Of a stretch of DNA of 64,000 nt, positions 55,138 to 64,000 are shown in pieces (the first letter of the stretch is position 1; the number at the start of each line of letters is the position of its first letter). Under the pieces are notes generated by a model. That model did not search any database, had not been told where the DNA came from, and saw only the letters and a list, made by a program, of their open reading frames with translations. The translations under genes were made by a program, and so were the position numbers. This DNA comes from Anastrepha obliqua (taxonomy: Eukaryota; Arthropoda; Insecta; Diptera; Tephritidae), in NCBI RefSeq assembly GCF_027943255.1, contig NC_072895.1, positions 25,084,001 to 25,148,000 on the forward strand, given 5' to 3'.

Positions 55138-55800
55138 TAAATGGTAATCAATTTAGAGGCATCGGACTTTAAATTGAAATAAAGCAACGAAAATTCAAAT
55201 TGATTGGGCAATCTTTATTATTTTTGTGTAGTAATTCGGCCATCCATAAACAGCAATTTTGAATGAATCACTGGAGGACTTCGGTCGGTATCTCGTGACT
55301 AACTTTAGTAATGATGGCTCCCAATGCCTGGATCGAAGCTGGTTTATCCACAAAGTATTTAGACTTTACATACCACCACAAAAAAAAGTCCAAAGGTGTG
55401 CTATCAAACGATGTTGGTGGCCAATCCACTAGTCCGAGACGTGAGATAACTTGTTCACCGAAAGAACGCAGTACGTAACTCCATTTTTTCACGGGCTGTA
55501 TGGCAAGTAGCGCCGTCCACCGTCCTGTTGGAACCAAATGTTATGGAGATACCGAGATTAAATTTTCGGCATCAAAGAGTCGTTTATCATGTGTGATCAC
55601 TGTTATATTGGCGCCTGCCTCGTCTTTGAAGAAATATGGACCGATGATTTCTCCAACCCATTGGCCGCACCAAACAGGTGTTTTCAATGAATCTAATGTT
55701 GTTTTTGAATGGCTTCGGGCTGCTCTCAAAATTATCAGATCGCATAGATGGAAAAGTTCCCATTGCATTACCAAATTTCTTTGTAAGAGGCAAATAAATT
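55138..55800 (-). mobile_element. DD41D transposon, 5'-truncated
   Basis: The left end (AATCAATTTAGAGGCATC) corresponds to the end of the element at 33713-34611. On the minus strand are WCGQWVGEIIGPYFFKDEAG, then the degraded Asp 2 region (IWFQQDGGRRYLPYSP-like, GGACGGTGGACGGCG duplication) and SRLGLVDWPPTSFDSTPLDF (Asp 3 kept), then KSKYFVDKPASIQALGAIIT. The shared GGACGGCG duplication with the 34-kb copy suggests both come from one defective master. Confidence 0.8.
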
Positions 55801-55928
55801 TGTAACTTTTAGGAAAAAGGACGAAATACTTATGTATGTATATTCTGTCAAAAAAGTACCGGAAATTGTTGAATAAAACGCAAAATAATGGTTTAATCAT
55901 CAAAATGTATTTTGTCGCCTTTAAAATG

Positions 55929-57230
55929 CTGTGGGCAAAAAGTAAGGTGAATTTGGCTGTAAAATGAAAAATCTTTATTTATTCTTGTAAATCAATTTCA
56001 TCCCCTTCAAAATAATCCCCTCTCGATGAAATACACTTATGCCAACGATTTTTGCAATCCCCGAAACATGTCAAATAGTCCATTTCCAGTATAGTCATCA
56101 GCACCTTCTTCGATTCAGCTTTTATCTCCTCAATCGACTCGAAACGCGTTCCCCGGAGTGGTTTCTTAAGTTTTGGGAATAGCCAGAAGACACACGGAGC
56201 CAAATCAGGCGAATACGGTGGTTGCGGGACGATATGCGTGGAATTTTTGGCGAAATGGTCACGAAGAACGAGCGCAGTGTGAGACGGTGCATTATCGTGA
56301 TGCAAAAACCAAGAGTTGTTGGCCCATAATTCTGATCTTCGTCTAGCTTCACGTAAACGACGCATAACGCTCAAATAATATTCTTTATTAACAGTTTGGC
56401 CAGGTGGAAGGAATTCATAGTGCACCACACAACGAAAATCGAAAAAAAACTGTCATCATGACCTTTATTTTTGAACGACTTTGACCTGCTCTTTTCGGTC
56501 TGGCCTCGCTTTTAGCACGATATTCGCTTGATTGGTCGGTTGTTTCAGGGTCGTAAGCATAAATCCAAGTCTCATCTCCCGGAATGATGCATTTAAGCTT
56601 GCCCTGATAGTCTGAAAGCATTGTTTCACATACATCAACACGACGACTTTTTTCCAAGAAATTGAGAGTTTTCGGTACCAAACGAGACTTGACTTTTCGT
56701 AGGCCCAAATGGTCTTTCAAAATGGTTTTCACAGATCCTTCTGATATGCCGATCATATCAGTAAGGTCTTTAACAGTCAACCGACGATTTTTGAGCACTA
56801 ACTCCTTCACTTTATTGACGTGTTGGTCATCTGTTGACGTCGATGGTCGTCCGGAGCGCTCCAAGTCATCAACACGTTCTCGACCCTCTTTGAAGCCTTT
56901 GTACCACTTATAAACATTTTTCTGCGACATGGTCGAATCACCAAATGCTTTATGCAACATGCTAAACGTTTCGGCAGCCGAAATTTCATTCCGCAAACAA
57001 AATCTGATGGCACTTCTCTGCTCAATCAAATCAGACATTGTAAAAATCGAAAAATGCACTCTTGGTTGTTTGGTAAACACAAGCGTAAATATATTACTGA
57101 TATTGACATTCACATGAAAGTTGGCCCAGATGTTATTAACAGTGCTGCCAACTCATGAAAAAAATAACTAGAGCAAAATTTTAATCCCGCGAAGTTTGAC
57201 AAATAAATTCACCTTACTTTTTGCCCACAG
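55929..57230 (-). mobile_element. inner mariner (DD34D) with altered third Asp
   Basis: TIRs CTGTGGGCAAAAAGTAAGGT occur at both ends in inverse (26 bp, perfect through GTGAATTT). TA follows at 57231-57232 and TG at the left flank. It sits inside the C-terminal codons of the outer mariner, which resume on the other side (GDKIHFDD). Confidence 0.9.
55979..57038 (-). pseudogene. inner mariner transposase, nearly full length
   Basis: It starts at the ATG at 57038 (MSDLIEQRSAIRFCLRNEIS) and is open through the paired helix-turn-helix region (SGRPSTSTDDQHVNKVKELV, ISEGSVKTILKDHLGL), VPKTLNFLEKSRRVDVCE and PGDETWIYAYDPET (Asp 1). A one-base change in an A run near 56445 shifts frame after SKIKVMM. 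The second part has VHYEFLPPGQTVNKEYYL, FLHHDNAPSHTALV (Asp 2) and PYSPDLAPCVFWLFPK, where the third catalytic Asp is Val (GTC). It ends near 55979 with GDYFEGDEIDLQE. The frameshift and the Asp-to-Val change would each abolish activity. Confidence 0.9.
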
Positions 57231-58250
57231 TAATAGGCTCCATTCGAAGCAATACACATACGCCAATGATTAGTCCAGTCATCAAATTACCTTTTAAACG
57301 CGTTTGAAGAGATCTTCTTCAGCTCCTTCAGCAAATTCCCCTTAATGGCCTCTATTAACTCAAAGCGACGTCCGCGGAGTGGCAATTTAAGTTTTGGGAA
57401 AAGGAAAAAGTCACAGGGGCCTAAATCCGGTGAATACGGTGGTTGTTCGATGATATTTGTCAAGATTTTGGTCAAAAAAGTATTCACAATATAAGACTTG
57501 TGAGACGGTGCGTTATCGTGGTGCCAGATCCATGAGTTTTCTTTGCCCAAATTGGCCTGTTTTCTACGCATATTCTCTCTCAAACGTCACATAACTTCCA
57601 AATAATATTCTTTATTTACCGTATAACTATTTCGAACGAATTCTGAGTGCACAAGACCCTGATAACCAAAAAAAAAAACGAGTAGCCTGACTTTCACTTT
57701 TGACCGACTTGGACGTGGTTTTTTGGGTTTAGGCTCACGTGGGTAGCGCCATTCAGCCGCCTGTTACCTGGTTTGCATGTCAAACTTATACACGGGATAA
57801 ACGTTGGGTCCAAATTCACTTGCTCAAGCATGTCTTCAGCCACCTTCTTCCGATGATTTTGTTGAAGGAAAATCAACTCTCTTGGAACGAGTCGAGCAGT
57901 CACTCGTGTCATACCCAATTGATAATGTAAAATGTTGCGAGTTGATTCATGCGACACGCTACGGTCACGAGCTATCTTCCTCAAACTTAAATGATGGTAT
58001 TCCAGCACCATTTCCTTGACTTTGTCGACGTTTTCATCCATTGAAGACGTTGATGGCCGACCAGATTGAGGCAAATCTGCCACGACTTCTCGGCCCTCCG
58101 CAAAAGTCTTATACCACTCGTAGATCTATTTTTTTGATAAAGCATATTTGCCATAGGCTTTCTGCAACATTTTCAGCAATTCGGCACACGAAATCCCGTT
58201 CAAAACGTAACGATAAAAAATTTAAGACAAATTCTTCGTTCGATATTTGT
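57231..58250 (-). pseudogene. outer mariner transposase, frameshifted
   Basis: The N-terminus begins at 58250 (MDTNIERRICLKF) and is decayed. VADLPQSGRPSTSSMDENVD, KVKEMVLEYHHLSLRKIARD and SVSHESTRNILHYQLGM form the second helix-turn-helix, followed by TARLVPRELIFLQQNHRKKV. The first catalytic motif (normally GDE.W) reads FIPCISLTC in the wrong frame. WIWHHDNAPSHKSY holds Asp 2 and PYSPDLGPCDFFLF Asp 3, 34 residues apart. Frame breaks near 58110, 57800 and 57600 make it inactive. Confidence 0.85.
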
Positions 58251-58551
58251 ATCCATAGTGAAAATCGCAAAGCACACCTGCGGTTGGCTGATATAATTAA
58301 ATGCCAAAAACAAGCTAACTGACAGATCACGCTCAAACTCTGCGACACTATAGAGAACAGTTGCACCAACATTCCAGCAAAAAAAATTTAGACACATGTG
58401 TAACGCACGCCTTTTAAATGAACAATTCCGATATTTTTTTGACAGAATGTAAATCAGAACGTGCAAGAAGTTTTTGCGCCATCACCGTTAAAATCGAGTC
58501 ATGTAAAAAATTTAATTTTATAGCTAAAAAAACTCTTCTTCTTTCACAGCG

Positions 58552-59085
58552 TTAAAACGCGGGTTGCGTCAAAGCTTCTTTCAAAATGCTCCTCCAAAGC
58601 GGTCTATCTTGAGCTGTTGCTTCGTAGTTACGTATTCCCAGCTTCTTAAGATCGTGTTCCACTGCGCCTATCCAACGGTTCCTCGGTCTGCCTTTGGCCT
58701 TCACGCCCATTAGCTTTCCTGTCAAGGCTTTCTTCACGGTACAGTCAACAGACATATGGATCACATGACCTACCCATCTTATGCGCTGCGCTTTAACAAA
58801 ACGCACAGCTGTCTCATTCTGAGTTAGATCGTTCAGTTCCGAGTCCAATCGGATTCTATAGGTACCATCATCCATTCTTATTGGGCCAAAGATCTTTCTT
58901 AAAATTTTTCTTTGCATGTGAGCAATCTGAGTACAATCATCAACCTTAAGAGTTCATACCTCACAACCACTTTGTAGCTTTAGACAAAAGTCGGGACTTG
59001 AACAAGTTAATGTGGGCGTAATACGCTTTGTTGGCGGCGTGGATGCGATCCCGGACGGCGGAAGCTAAAAACATTAGTTTGGGGA
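58552..59085 (-). pseudogene. RTE-like LINE C-terminal fragment
   Basis: On the minus strand VRDRIHAANKAYYAHINLFK then SRLLSKATK leads, after a gap, to MQRKILRKIFGPIRMDDGTY, FVKAQRIRWVGHVIHMSVDC and KAKGRPRNRWIGAVEHDLKK. This is the region after the reverse transcriptase in the LINE type of 31388 and 32768 or a near relative. The stop is at 58552. No YADD box is present. Confidence 0.82.
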
Positions 59086-59410
59086 AAAAGAAATCCATTA
59101 TTTAGGCGTAAAATTCTTGCGCAAATGGTTTAAAACGATGCTACGACTACTAACACGCCGGCCAACTTCCATTATTTCTGTGATTTTATTGACATTTTCG
59201 ACTTTATCGACATCTTCTTTAACATCAAAAATGCCTGAACGGAGTCGACGAAACTAAATTCGTACGTAATTACCTGTTACAGCATCGGCACCAGAAACAC
59301 CATTCACAATTTCAGCGGCCTGGCTTGCATTTTCGCCTTTTTTAAAGAAAACCTGTAAAATGTACGGAATTTTATCTTTGCCAACTTCCATTGTGACCAC
59401 CCTGTAACGC
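59086..59410 (-). pseudogene. mariner transposase N-terminal fragment (third mariner type)
   Basis: From the ATG near 59392: MEVGKDKIPYILQVFFKKGE then NASQAAEIVNGVSGADAVTG and, after a stop, FRRLRSGIFDVKED and VENVNKITEIMEVGRRVSSR. This is the N-terminal double helix-turn-helix of a mariner different from the others here. It stops at 59086, where LINE sequence begins. Confidence 0.82.
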
Positions 59411-60936
59411 ACAACTGCATGGAACAAACAAAAAACAGCATAAAATGTAAATTGTTTTTTCATCATTACCTTACGAGATATCGATCACTATAGTCATTTA
59501 ACGAGAAAGTAATTGATTCTTTTTCGCCCTTCCCATTTTCTAATATTTGAAAATGTTTGTTACATAAATTTCTTCTGGGGCAAAACCTCGAGCCACCGGT
59601 GCCTGCTAGTTATTACTAAACTGAGCAGAAAATATGAGAGATAAAATACGAGTGTACTCGTGCATAGTATGTATGTATGTATGGATGTGGTCGAATCGTG
59701 GCTGTAATTTGATATTTCTATTATGTGCGAATAAGTTTGTGGTGTTGTTGCCTAAAAAAAGAGAACATACGTACATAAATAAGTAAGTAGTAAGTAAGCG
59801 AACCGTTAACCATTTTTTGCCCATTAGTTTTGTTTTGATTTTAACATTTGTATGTAAAGTAGTTAATTTGTTACCTTTCTCTGCAATAAATAAATAAGTT
59901 GTTGCCGTAATTTCATTTACTTATAGGTGGAGCGAAACACATGCACACGCACACATGACTTTCACGTTTGCTCAAATACATACAAACGTGTGGATGTGAC
60001 TGGGGTTAGTAATCTAATTATTATTATAGTACCAACCGCCACATTTGGCCCACTTACTAATATATTTCATATGTATGTGTGTATGTTTGTGTATATTATT
60101 TGAGTTGCTGTTATATCGACTTTAAACGCCTTTAACATATACTATTTCTTACTACTCTCGATGGAATCGACGTGGAAGCTTTTTGAAGATTGAGAAGAGC
60201 TGCTACTGCCAAAGATTTTGGCCCCGATCATCGCGAAATGCTGACAAATGTCTTCTAAGTGGACCTTTGAAAAAATTTTTTGTTGAGAACTTAGTATTAC
60301 TGGTCTCCCCATCCACTAAGGTGATTCACCCATTGATACTTTTGCTTATTCGTTAATGGTGATGAATTGCTGAAAAATATAACCGGCCAGGTTGATGAAG
60401 CCATTGCTCCATTAATTGCTCTGTAAGCAGCTTTCTCGTTCTCTCTTGACAAATCAGCTCCCTGAGCAAGTCACTGGGTTGCTGACTCTAGAAATTTTGA
60501 GTAAAAGTGGAGGAAAAGTAAAATTTGTAGAAAAAACATTTCATTTTCAAAATGGTCTGCTTACGAGCAACAACTCGCTAAAGAGTTTTCATCGGTATGT
60601 TCAGGACTATGGTGGTATGACATGGAATACATACCGCTTAAGTCAGGAGATGACAGAGTATTTGACGTAGTCCAAGATCGATGAGTGGTGAATTTACAAA
60701 GCTTTATTTCTTATAATGTGGTGATTTAGACGGAATTCATGTTTTGCAAACAGCTAGTATTTCCCAAAGAATTGCGACAGGGTAAATAATTTGATAGTCC
60801 CGACGCGATCGATAACATTTCAGATTTCAGATTATAAAATGATTGGGATTGACGGAACTTGTTTCCAATGAGCCCACCTTCCCATGGATGGATGAAGTGT
60901 CCAGAGGAAGCTTAGCAAAGCACAGTATCAGCATAA
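59411..60936. other. unassigned DNA
   Basis: Includes a TATG tract at 59668-59685 and an unrecognised open frame at 60416-60670. No family motif is seen. Confidence 0.35.
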
Positions 60937-61070
60937 AAAAACATCTGTCAGAATCGGCTTAAAACTGTAGGTCCTTCTATTTGTGGAACAACATCAAGAC
61001 GCACGCCACAAACAGGAGGAGGATGTCGGCCAAACAACGAACAGAATTGTACGTGCCAATTATTTATTTA
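60937..61070 (+). mobile_element. SINE 3' body, truncated
   Basis: ATCTGTCAGAATCGGCTTAA then AACAACATCAAGACGCACGC and the 3' ATTATTTATTTATTTTT tail match the SINE family. The tRNA head is missing. Confidence 0.82.
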
Positions 61071-61220
61071 TTTTTAACAAAAAAGTTTCATATTGGCGAA
61101 ACTTCGCAACTTCGCGATCGGTTTTAAATTTAAAAATTAATTCAAAAAATAAAATCTTGGATTAAGTGAAACAATTTTTTGTTTTTATATAAGACTTGGC
61201 AATATCCGCTAATAACTTCT

Positions 61221-61704
61221 CTGGGTTGCCCATATTCGACGGACCCGACGGATTTTGATGACTCTTTGGGCCCATTCCAATCGACGAGGCTTGTCCGCAG
61301 GCAACAATATTTGCGTCAATTAAATCTTATACGGGAATAAATGCAAATCAATGCGAATAATTCGTTGTAAAGTGGTCCGAGCAATGCTCAACTGCTGAGA
61401 ACGGCGATTTTGGGATGTCCTTGGCGACGCCTTGGTCGGTTTTGATTTGTCCTCTTTGGATTAGAAAGAGCATCATCAGTCGAAAACCCTTCATACAAAC
61501 GTTTAATGGTGTTCTTAGAAGACGCACTTTTCACAGTATTTAATTTTTTATACGCACGTTGAGTTTTCACAATTGACTTCTTTTGTTGAAAGTAAAAATC
61601 TGCTTGGACTGACGCTTCCAACGCGGTATGTCATTAAGCGATCTGACGTCTCTGTCAACAGATACATGGTTGCCAGATGGGTCCGTCGAATATTGGCAAC
61701 CCTG
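61221..61704 (-). mobile_element. deleted DD41D element of the CAGGGTTGC family
   Basis: TIRs CTGGGTTGCCCATATTCGAC (left) and the right end CAGGGTTGCCAATATTCGAC (reverse complement), TA at 61705-61706. The minus strand from 61621 keeps the transposase N-terminus (FYFQQKKSIVKTQRAYKKLN, SSKNTIKRLYEGF, helix-turn-helix residues RRRQGHPKI) but the catalytic domain is gone. A non-autonomous relative of 6032-6962. Confidence 0.85.
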
Positions 61705-61706
61705 TA

Positions 61707-62012
61707 TTTGTACCATTCTTTAGTTTCAAATATTGCAATAACTACAATTTATTGTTTAAACCGTTCGCAGCTTCGTTCCATTTAAGTAAGAAAATACTTT
61801 TTTGCCACCATTTTTACCAAAAAGAATTTAATTTGTTTCTTAAATACAATGTTTTGTAAGGGAGTGTCAAAAATCGAGTGTCAATAGTGAGCAAACCTTT
61901 AATAATTGAATCATGAATTGCTATCAATTAATTTTCTGTCGATCTATAACATAAAAGTCAAAGCAGAACGACATAAGATTGTATTCGATTCCTTTAGGAT
62001 ATACAGAATGCA
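61707..62012. other. unassigned DNA
   Basis: Nothing recognised. Confidence 0.35.
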
Positions 62013-62013
62013 T

Positions 62014-62217
62014 GGTGAAAAGATTTTTAGAGGTCTACTACCTAGCAGACCGTTATTCGGCTCTGAGAAAATTTGACAGATGTGCCGACGTCATTCGTCA
62101 TTCGTTTTGTGTTTCACAAAATTTAGCTTTAGCTTAATGAATGACGAATGACGTAGAATCCAAAGTTCAATTTTTTTCACCATACCTACCGAGCAAACCT
62201 GGTATCTATCTTGTATA
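62014..62217. repeat. dispersed repeat ('ATGGTGAAAA' family), copy 2
   Basis: Same sequence as 22604-22790, with an extra internal inverted pair (GACGTCATTCGTCATTCG and GAATGACGAATGACGT). In both loci a TGTTCATGTA MITE lies a short distance to the right. Confidence 0.75.
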
Positions 62218-62362
62218 GAATGCATTTTGGTTATGATAGGGGTTTTATTTACGAAAAAACTGAGATTGGGTTGCTGATATACGAGAATTTCAAAAAAATG
62301 TATTAACTTTATTGAGAAAATAAATCAGAAATCTGTCTCAATCATTTGGTCGGGCAGTAATA

Positions 62363-62825
62363 GGCCTGTTCATGTACCCAAAAAACTTGCAAAGTAGGGG
62401 AAAGTGAGAGAGCAAAATGACATTTCATTTTGAGGGCAAGTTGCAAATTTTTAATGCATCAATTTTTAGTTGTAAAAATTCGCAAGTGAGAAGAACAGCT
62501 GATCGCAAAGAAAGAATAAACACGAATTAAATTGCGAATTGCAATCGCTGTTCTGGAATGTTCTTCATCTGACAACGATGATGAAATGGAACAAATTAGT
62601 GTGGATAAAATAAAATGGTGTGGTGCTAAGTTCGTTATTTTGCATTTTATTTGCTTTATTTTTTTAAATTGAATACAAGGTAACTCAAGTGAAAATTTGT
62701 TTTAAGTTTTGTGATTTTTCCTGCCAATAATGTGTACTTACAATAATGTACTTTTTTTTATACTTCTCTCTTTGTGAGCGAATTCTCGGAAATTATGTGG
62801 CTGGATAATTTTTACATGAACAGCC
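62363..62825. mobile_element. complete MITE, TGTTCATGTA family
   Basis: Ends GGCCTGTTCATGTA and (reverse complement) GGCTGTTCATGTA are inverted repeats. The flanks GTAATA at 62357-62362 and 62826-62831 look like a 6-bp target duplication. No protein. It is 463 bp, and the other copies are 22796-23032 and 42333-43640. Confidence 0.82.
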
Positions 62826-62857
62826 GTAATATATTTGAACAATTGGAAACAACTTCT

Positions 62858-63640
62858 GGGGTTAAATAAGGTCGTATATTGCCTCCAGTGCTTTTCGCCT
62901 TATACCTCAATCACCTGCATGCAGAATTAGTAGCAGTAAATTGATAATTACGATATAAGACTTTTACTTTATGTGGACAATTTATTACGAAAAATGATAA
63001 AAAAAATTTGAAAAGGTATTGCGAAAAATGGAAAATGGAGATGAATCTTGCAAAACCGGCGATAATGGTTTTCAGACAAGGGGGAAAGTTAGGAAAAGAA
63101 GAAAAAGAAATAATAATCGTAAATCAGTTTTGCTACTTAGGGGTTTTATTTACACTAAAGATGCCCCTTAAAAACATTGCAAGAATAGAAACAACGCGGC
63201 AATAGCAACTATAAATAGCTTATGGAATAGTTTTTTTTTAGGAAAACCCAAATAGGTAGATCTAAGCGCTAAGTAGAGGGTGTTCCAGGCTGTTTGTTGA
63301 GCCATTCAAAGTTATGTTGCTCAGGTGTGGGGGCATGCCTTATCTTGACACAGGGTTAGAACAAGGACACATTTATACTCTATCATTGCACTTGAAATAT
63401 ATACATAAGACATTATTATAATATAAGAGCGAAAGACTGCCTCAAATTCTGAGAGAGACTGCCTCATATTCTTAGAGAACTCAACAAAATAGGACCTTAT
63501 GACCTAAGACGGGATAACATGGAAAATGACATAAGAAATTGGAGTGATTAATGCGAAATAACAGACAACACAGAACATTTTGGCAACATGCAGTGAACAG
63601 TACTGACAGGACATATAAGCTTTTAGATCATAATCATCAT
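62858..63640 (+). pseudogene. LINE reverse transcriptase, late domains
   Basis: PPVLFALYLNHLHAELVAV is the end of reverse transcriptase domain 4, then LLYVDN (a degraded YADD) and KRYCEKWKMEMNLAKPAIMV followed by VNQFCYLGVLFTLKM. Scattered frames continue through IYTLSLHLKYIH to RNNRQHRTFWQHAVN. Stops and the lost catalytic box make it inactive. Confidence 0.8.
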
Positions 63641-63830
63641 CATTGTTGGCTGGAAAGCCCTGGTCGGGTCTTCGCCTGCTGTAGCATATGCCTCCGATTG
63701 TCTCGGTTTCGTGCCTGTGTCCTCCATGCCCGAAATTCCAATAAGCCTGCGTCTTCTTCTACGCCGTCTATCCATCTGAGCGGCGGGCGGCTCCTTCGTC
63801 TCTGTCTCTGTGGCATTTACCGAAGAGTAT
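63640..63830 (-). pseudogene. LINE C-terminal fragment
   Basis: The minus strand reads RRSRPPLRWIDGVEEDAGLL and EFRAWRTQARNRDNRRHMLQ, the C-terminus of an RTE-like LINE (RPPLRWxD motif). It faces the plus-strand LINE to its left. Confidence 0.75.
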
Positions 63831-63838
63831 TTGTTGAG

Positions 63839-63892
63839 ATCATAATATAGGACATACTTGAGCTTTAGATCATAATATAGGACATACTTACT
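63839..63892 (+). repeat. 22-bp direct duplication
   Basis: GATCATAATATAGGACATAC occurs at about 63839 and again at about 63870, with CTTGAGCTTTA between. The rest to 64000 is unassigned. Confidence 0.8.
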
Positions 63893-64000
63893 TTAGGGAC
63901 GATTTGAATGGACACAGAATTTCGCTGATTTTTAAAGCTAGAAGTGTGTGCAATATGCTAAGCGGGCTGTATAATAAAAACTGCTCCATCTGTAACGTAA

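Larger units (their letters stand above)
55843..58447 (-). mobile_element. outer mariner (DD34D), host of a nested mariner
   Basis: Left end TTCTGTCAAAAAAGTACCGG and right end (reverse complement) TTCTGTCAAAAAAATATCGG are TIRs; TA is at 55841-55842, and TG at 58448-58449. The interior carries a minus-strand mariner transposase interrupted near its C-terminus by another mariner (55929-57230). Without that insertion the element is about 1.3 kb. Its final codons (GDKIHFDD, stop) lie left of the insertion. Confidence 0.85.

Noticed and set aside
1..64000. LTR retrotransposons or integrated viruses
   Set aside because: No gag/protease/integrase motifs or long direct terminal repeats were recognised.
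1..64000. Functional tRNA or rRNA genes
   Set aside because: Only SINE-type A/B boxes were found. No cloverleaf with intact arms and no rRNA sequence was recognised.

Overview
The window looks like transposon-dense DNA from a cyclorrhaphan fly, most likely a tephritid fruit fly. I infer this from A+T richness, many CATA/TATG microsatellites, 60-160 bp introns in the one host gene, and several mariner-type elements with a 41-residue D-to-D spacing (the rosa/DD41D lineage described from tephritids). There is no sign of bacterial organisation.

Only one convincing host gene is visible: Coq10, encoding the mitochondrial coenzyme Q-binding START-like protein, on the minus strand in three exons (40624-41530). 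Nearly everything else I recognise is mobile DNA, mostly broken and often nested.

Layout. 0-7.3 kb: a mariner piece, a tRNA-derived SINE split by a LINE, a DD41D element carrying a full-length SINE with a perfect target duplication, and a Helitron helicase remnant split by another DD41D element. 7.3-12 kb: mostly unassigned DNA with microsatellites and two LINE scraps. 12-15.3 kb: a DD37D (maT-like) element and a DD41D element. 15.3-17 kb: a composite repeat ('R' family) holding a Helitron 5' end and about 600 bp of ATGTT pentanucleotide repeat. 17.8-18.3 kb: a LINE endonuclease. 19.04-21.83 kb: a TIR element with TAA target duplication that encodes a FEN1/XPG-like nuclease and a CXC cysteine tail, best matched to the Academ (AcademX) superfamily. 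22.6-25 kb: MITEs and an almost intact DD34D mariner. 26-34.6 kb: LINE, DD41D and R copies. 35.4-36.2 kb: a TTAA-targeting MITE with 18-bp perfect TIRs. 37-46.3 kb: an RLE-type LINE, then R and Helitron copies on both sides of Coq10. 46.3-55 kb: LINE fragments, a second TTAA MITE placed exactly inside a LINE, tail-to-tail SINEs and a second mariner copy. 55-59.4 kb: a mariner nested inside another mariner, plus LINE and mariner pieces. 60.9-64 kb: a SINE, a deleted DD41D element, a MITE and LINE fragments.

The most unusual items are the XPG-nuclease transposon, the R family with its built-in pentanucleotide and minisatellite arrays, and the precisely dateable nested insertions. Family names come from memory of protein motifs, and no database search was possible.
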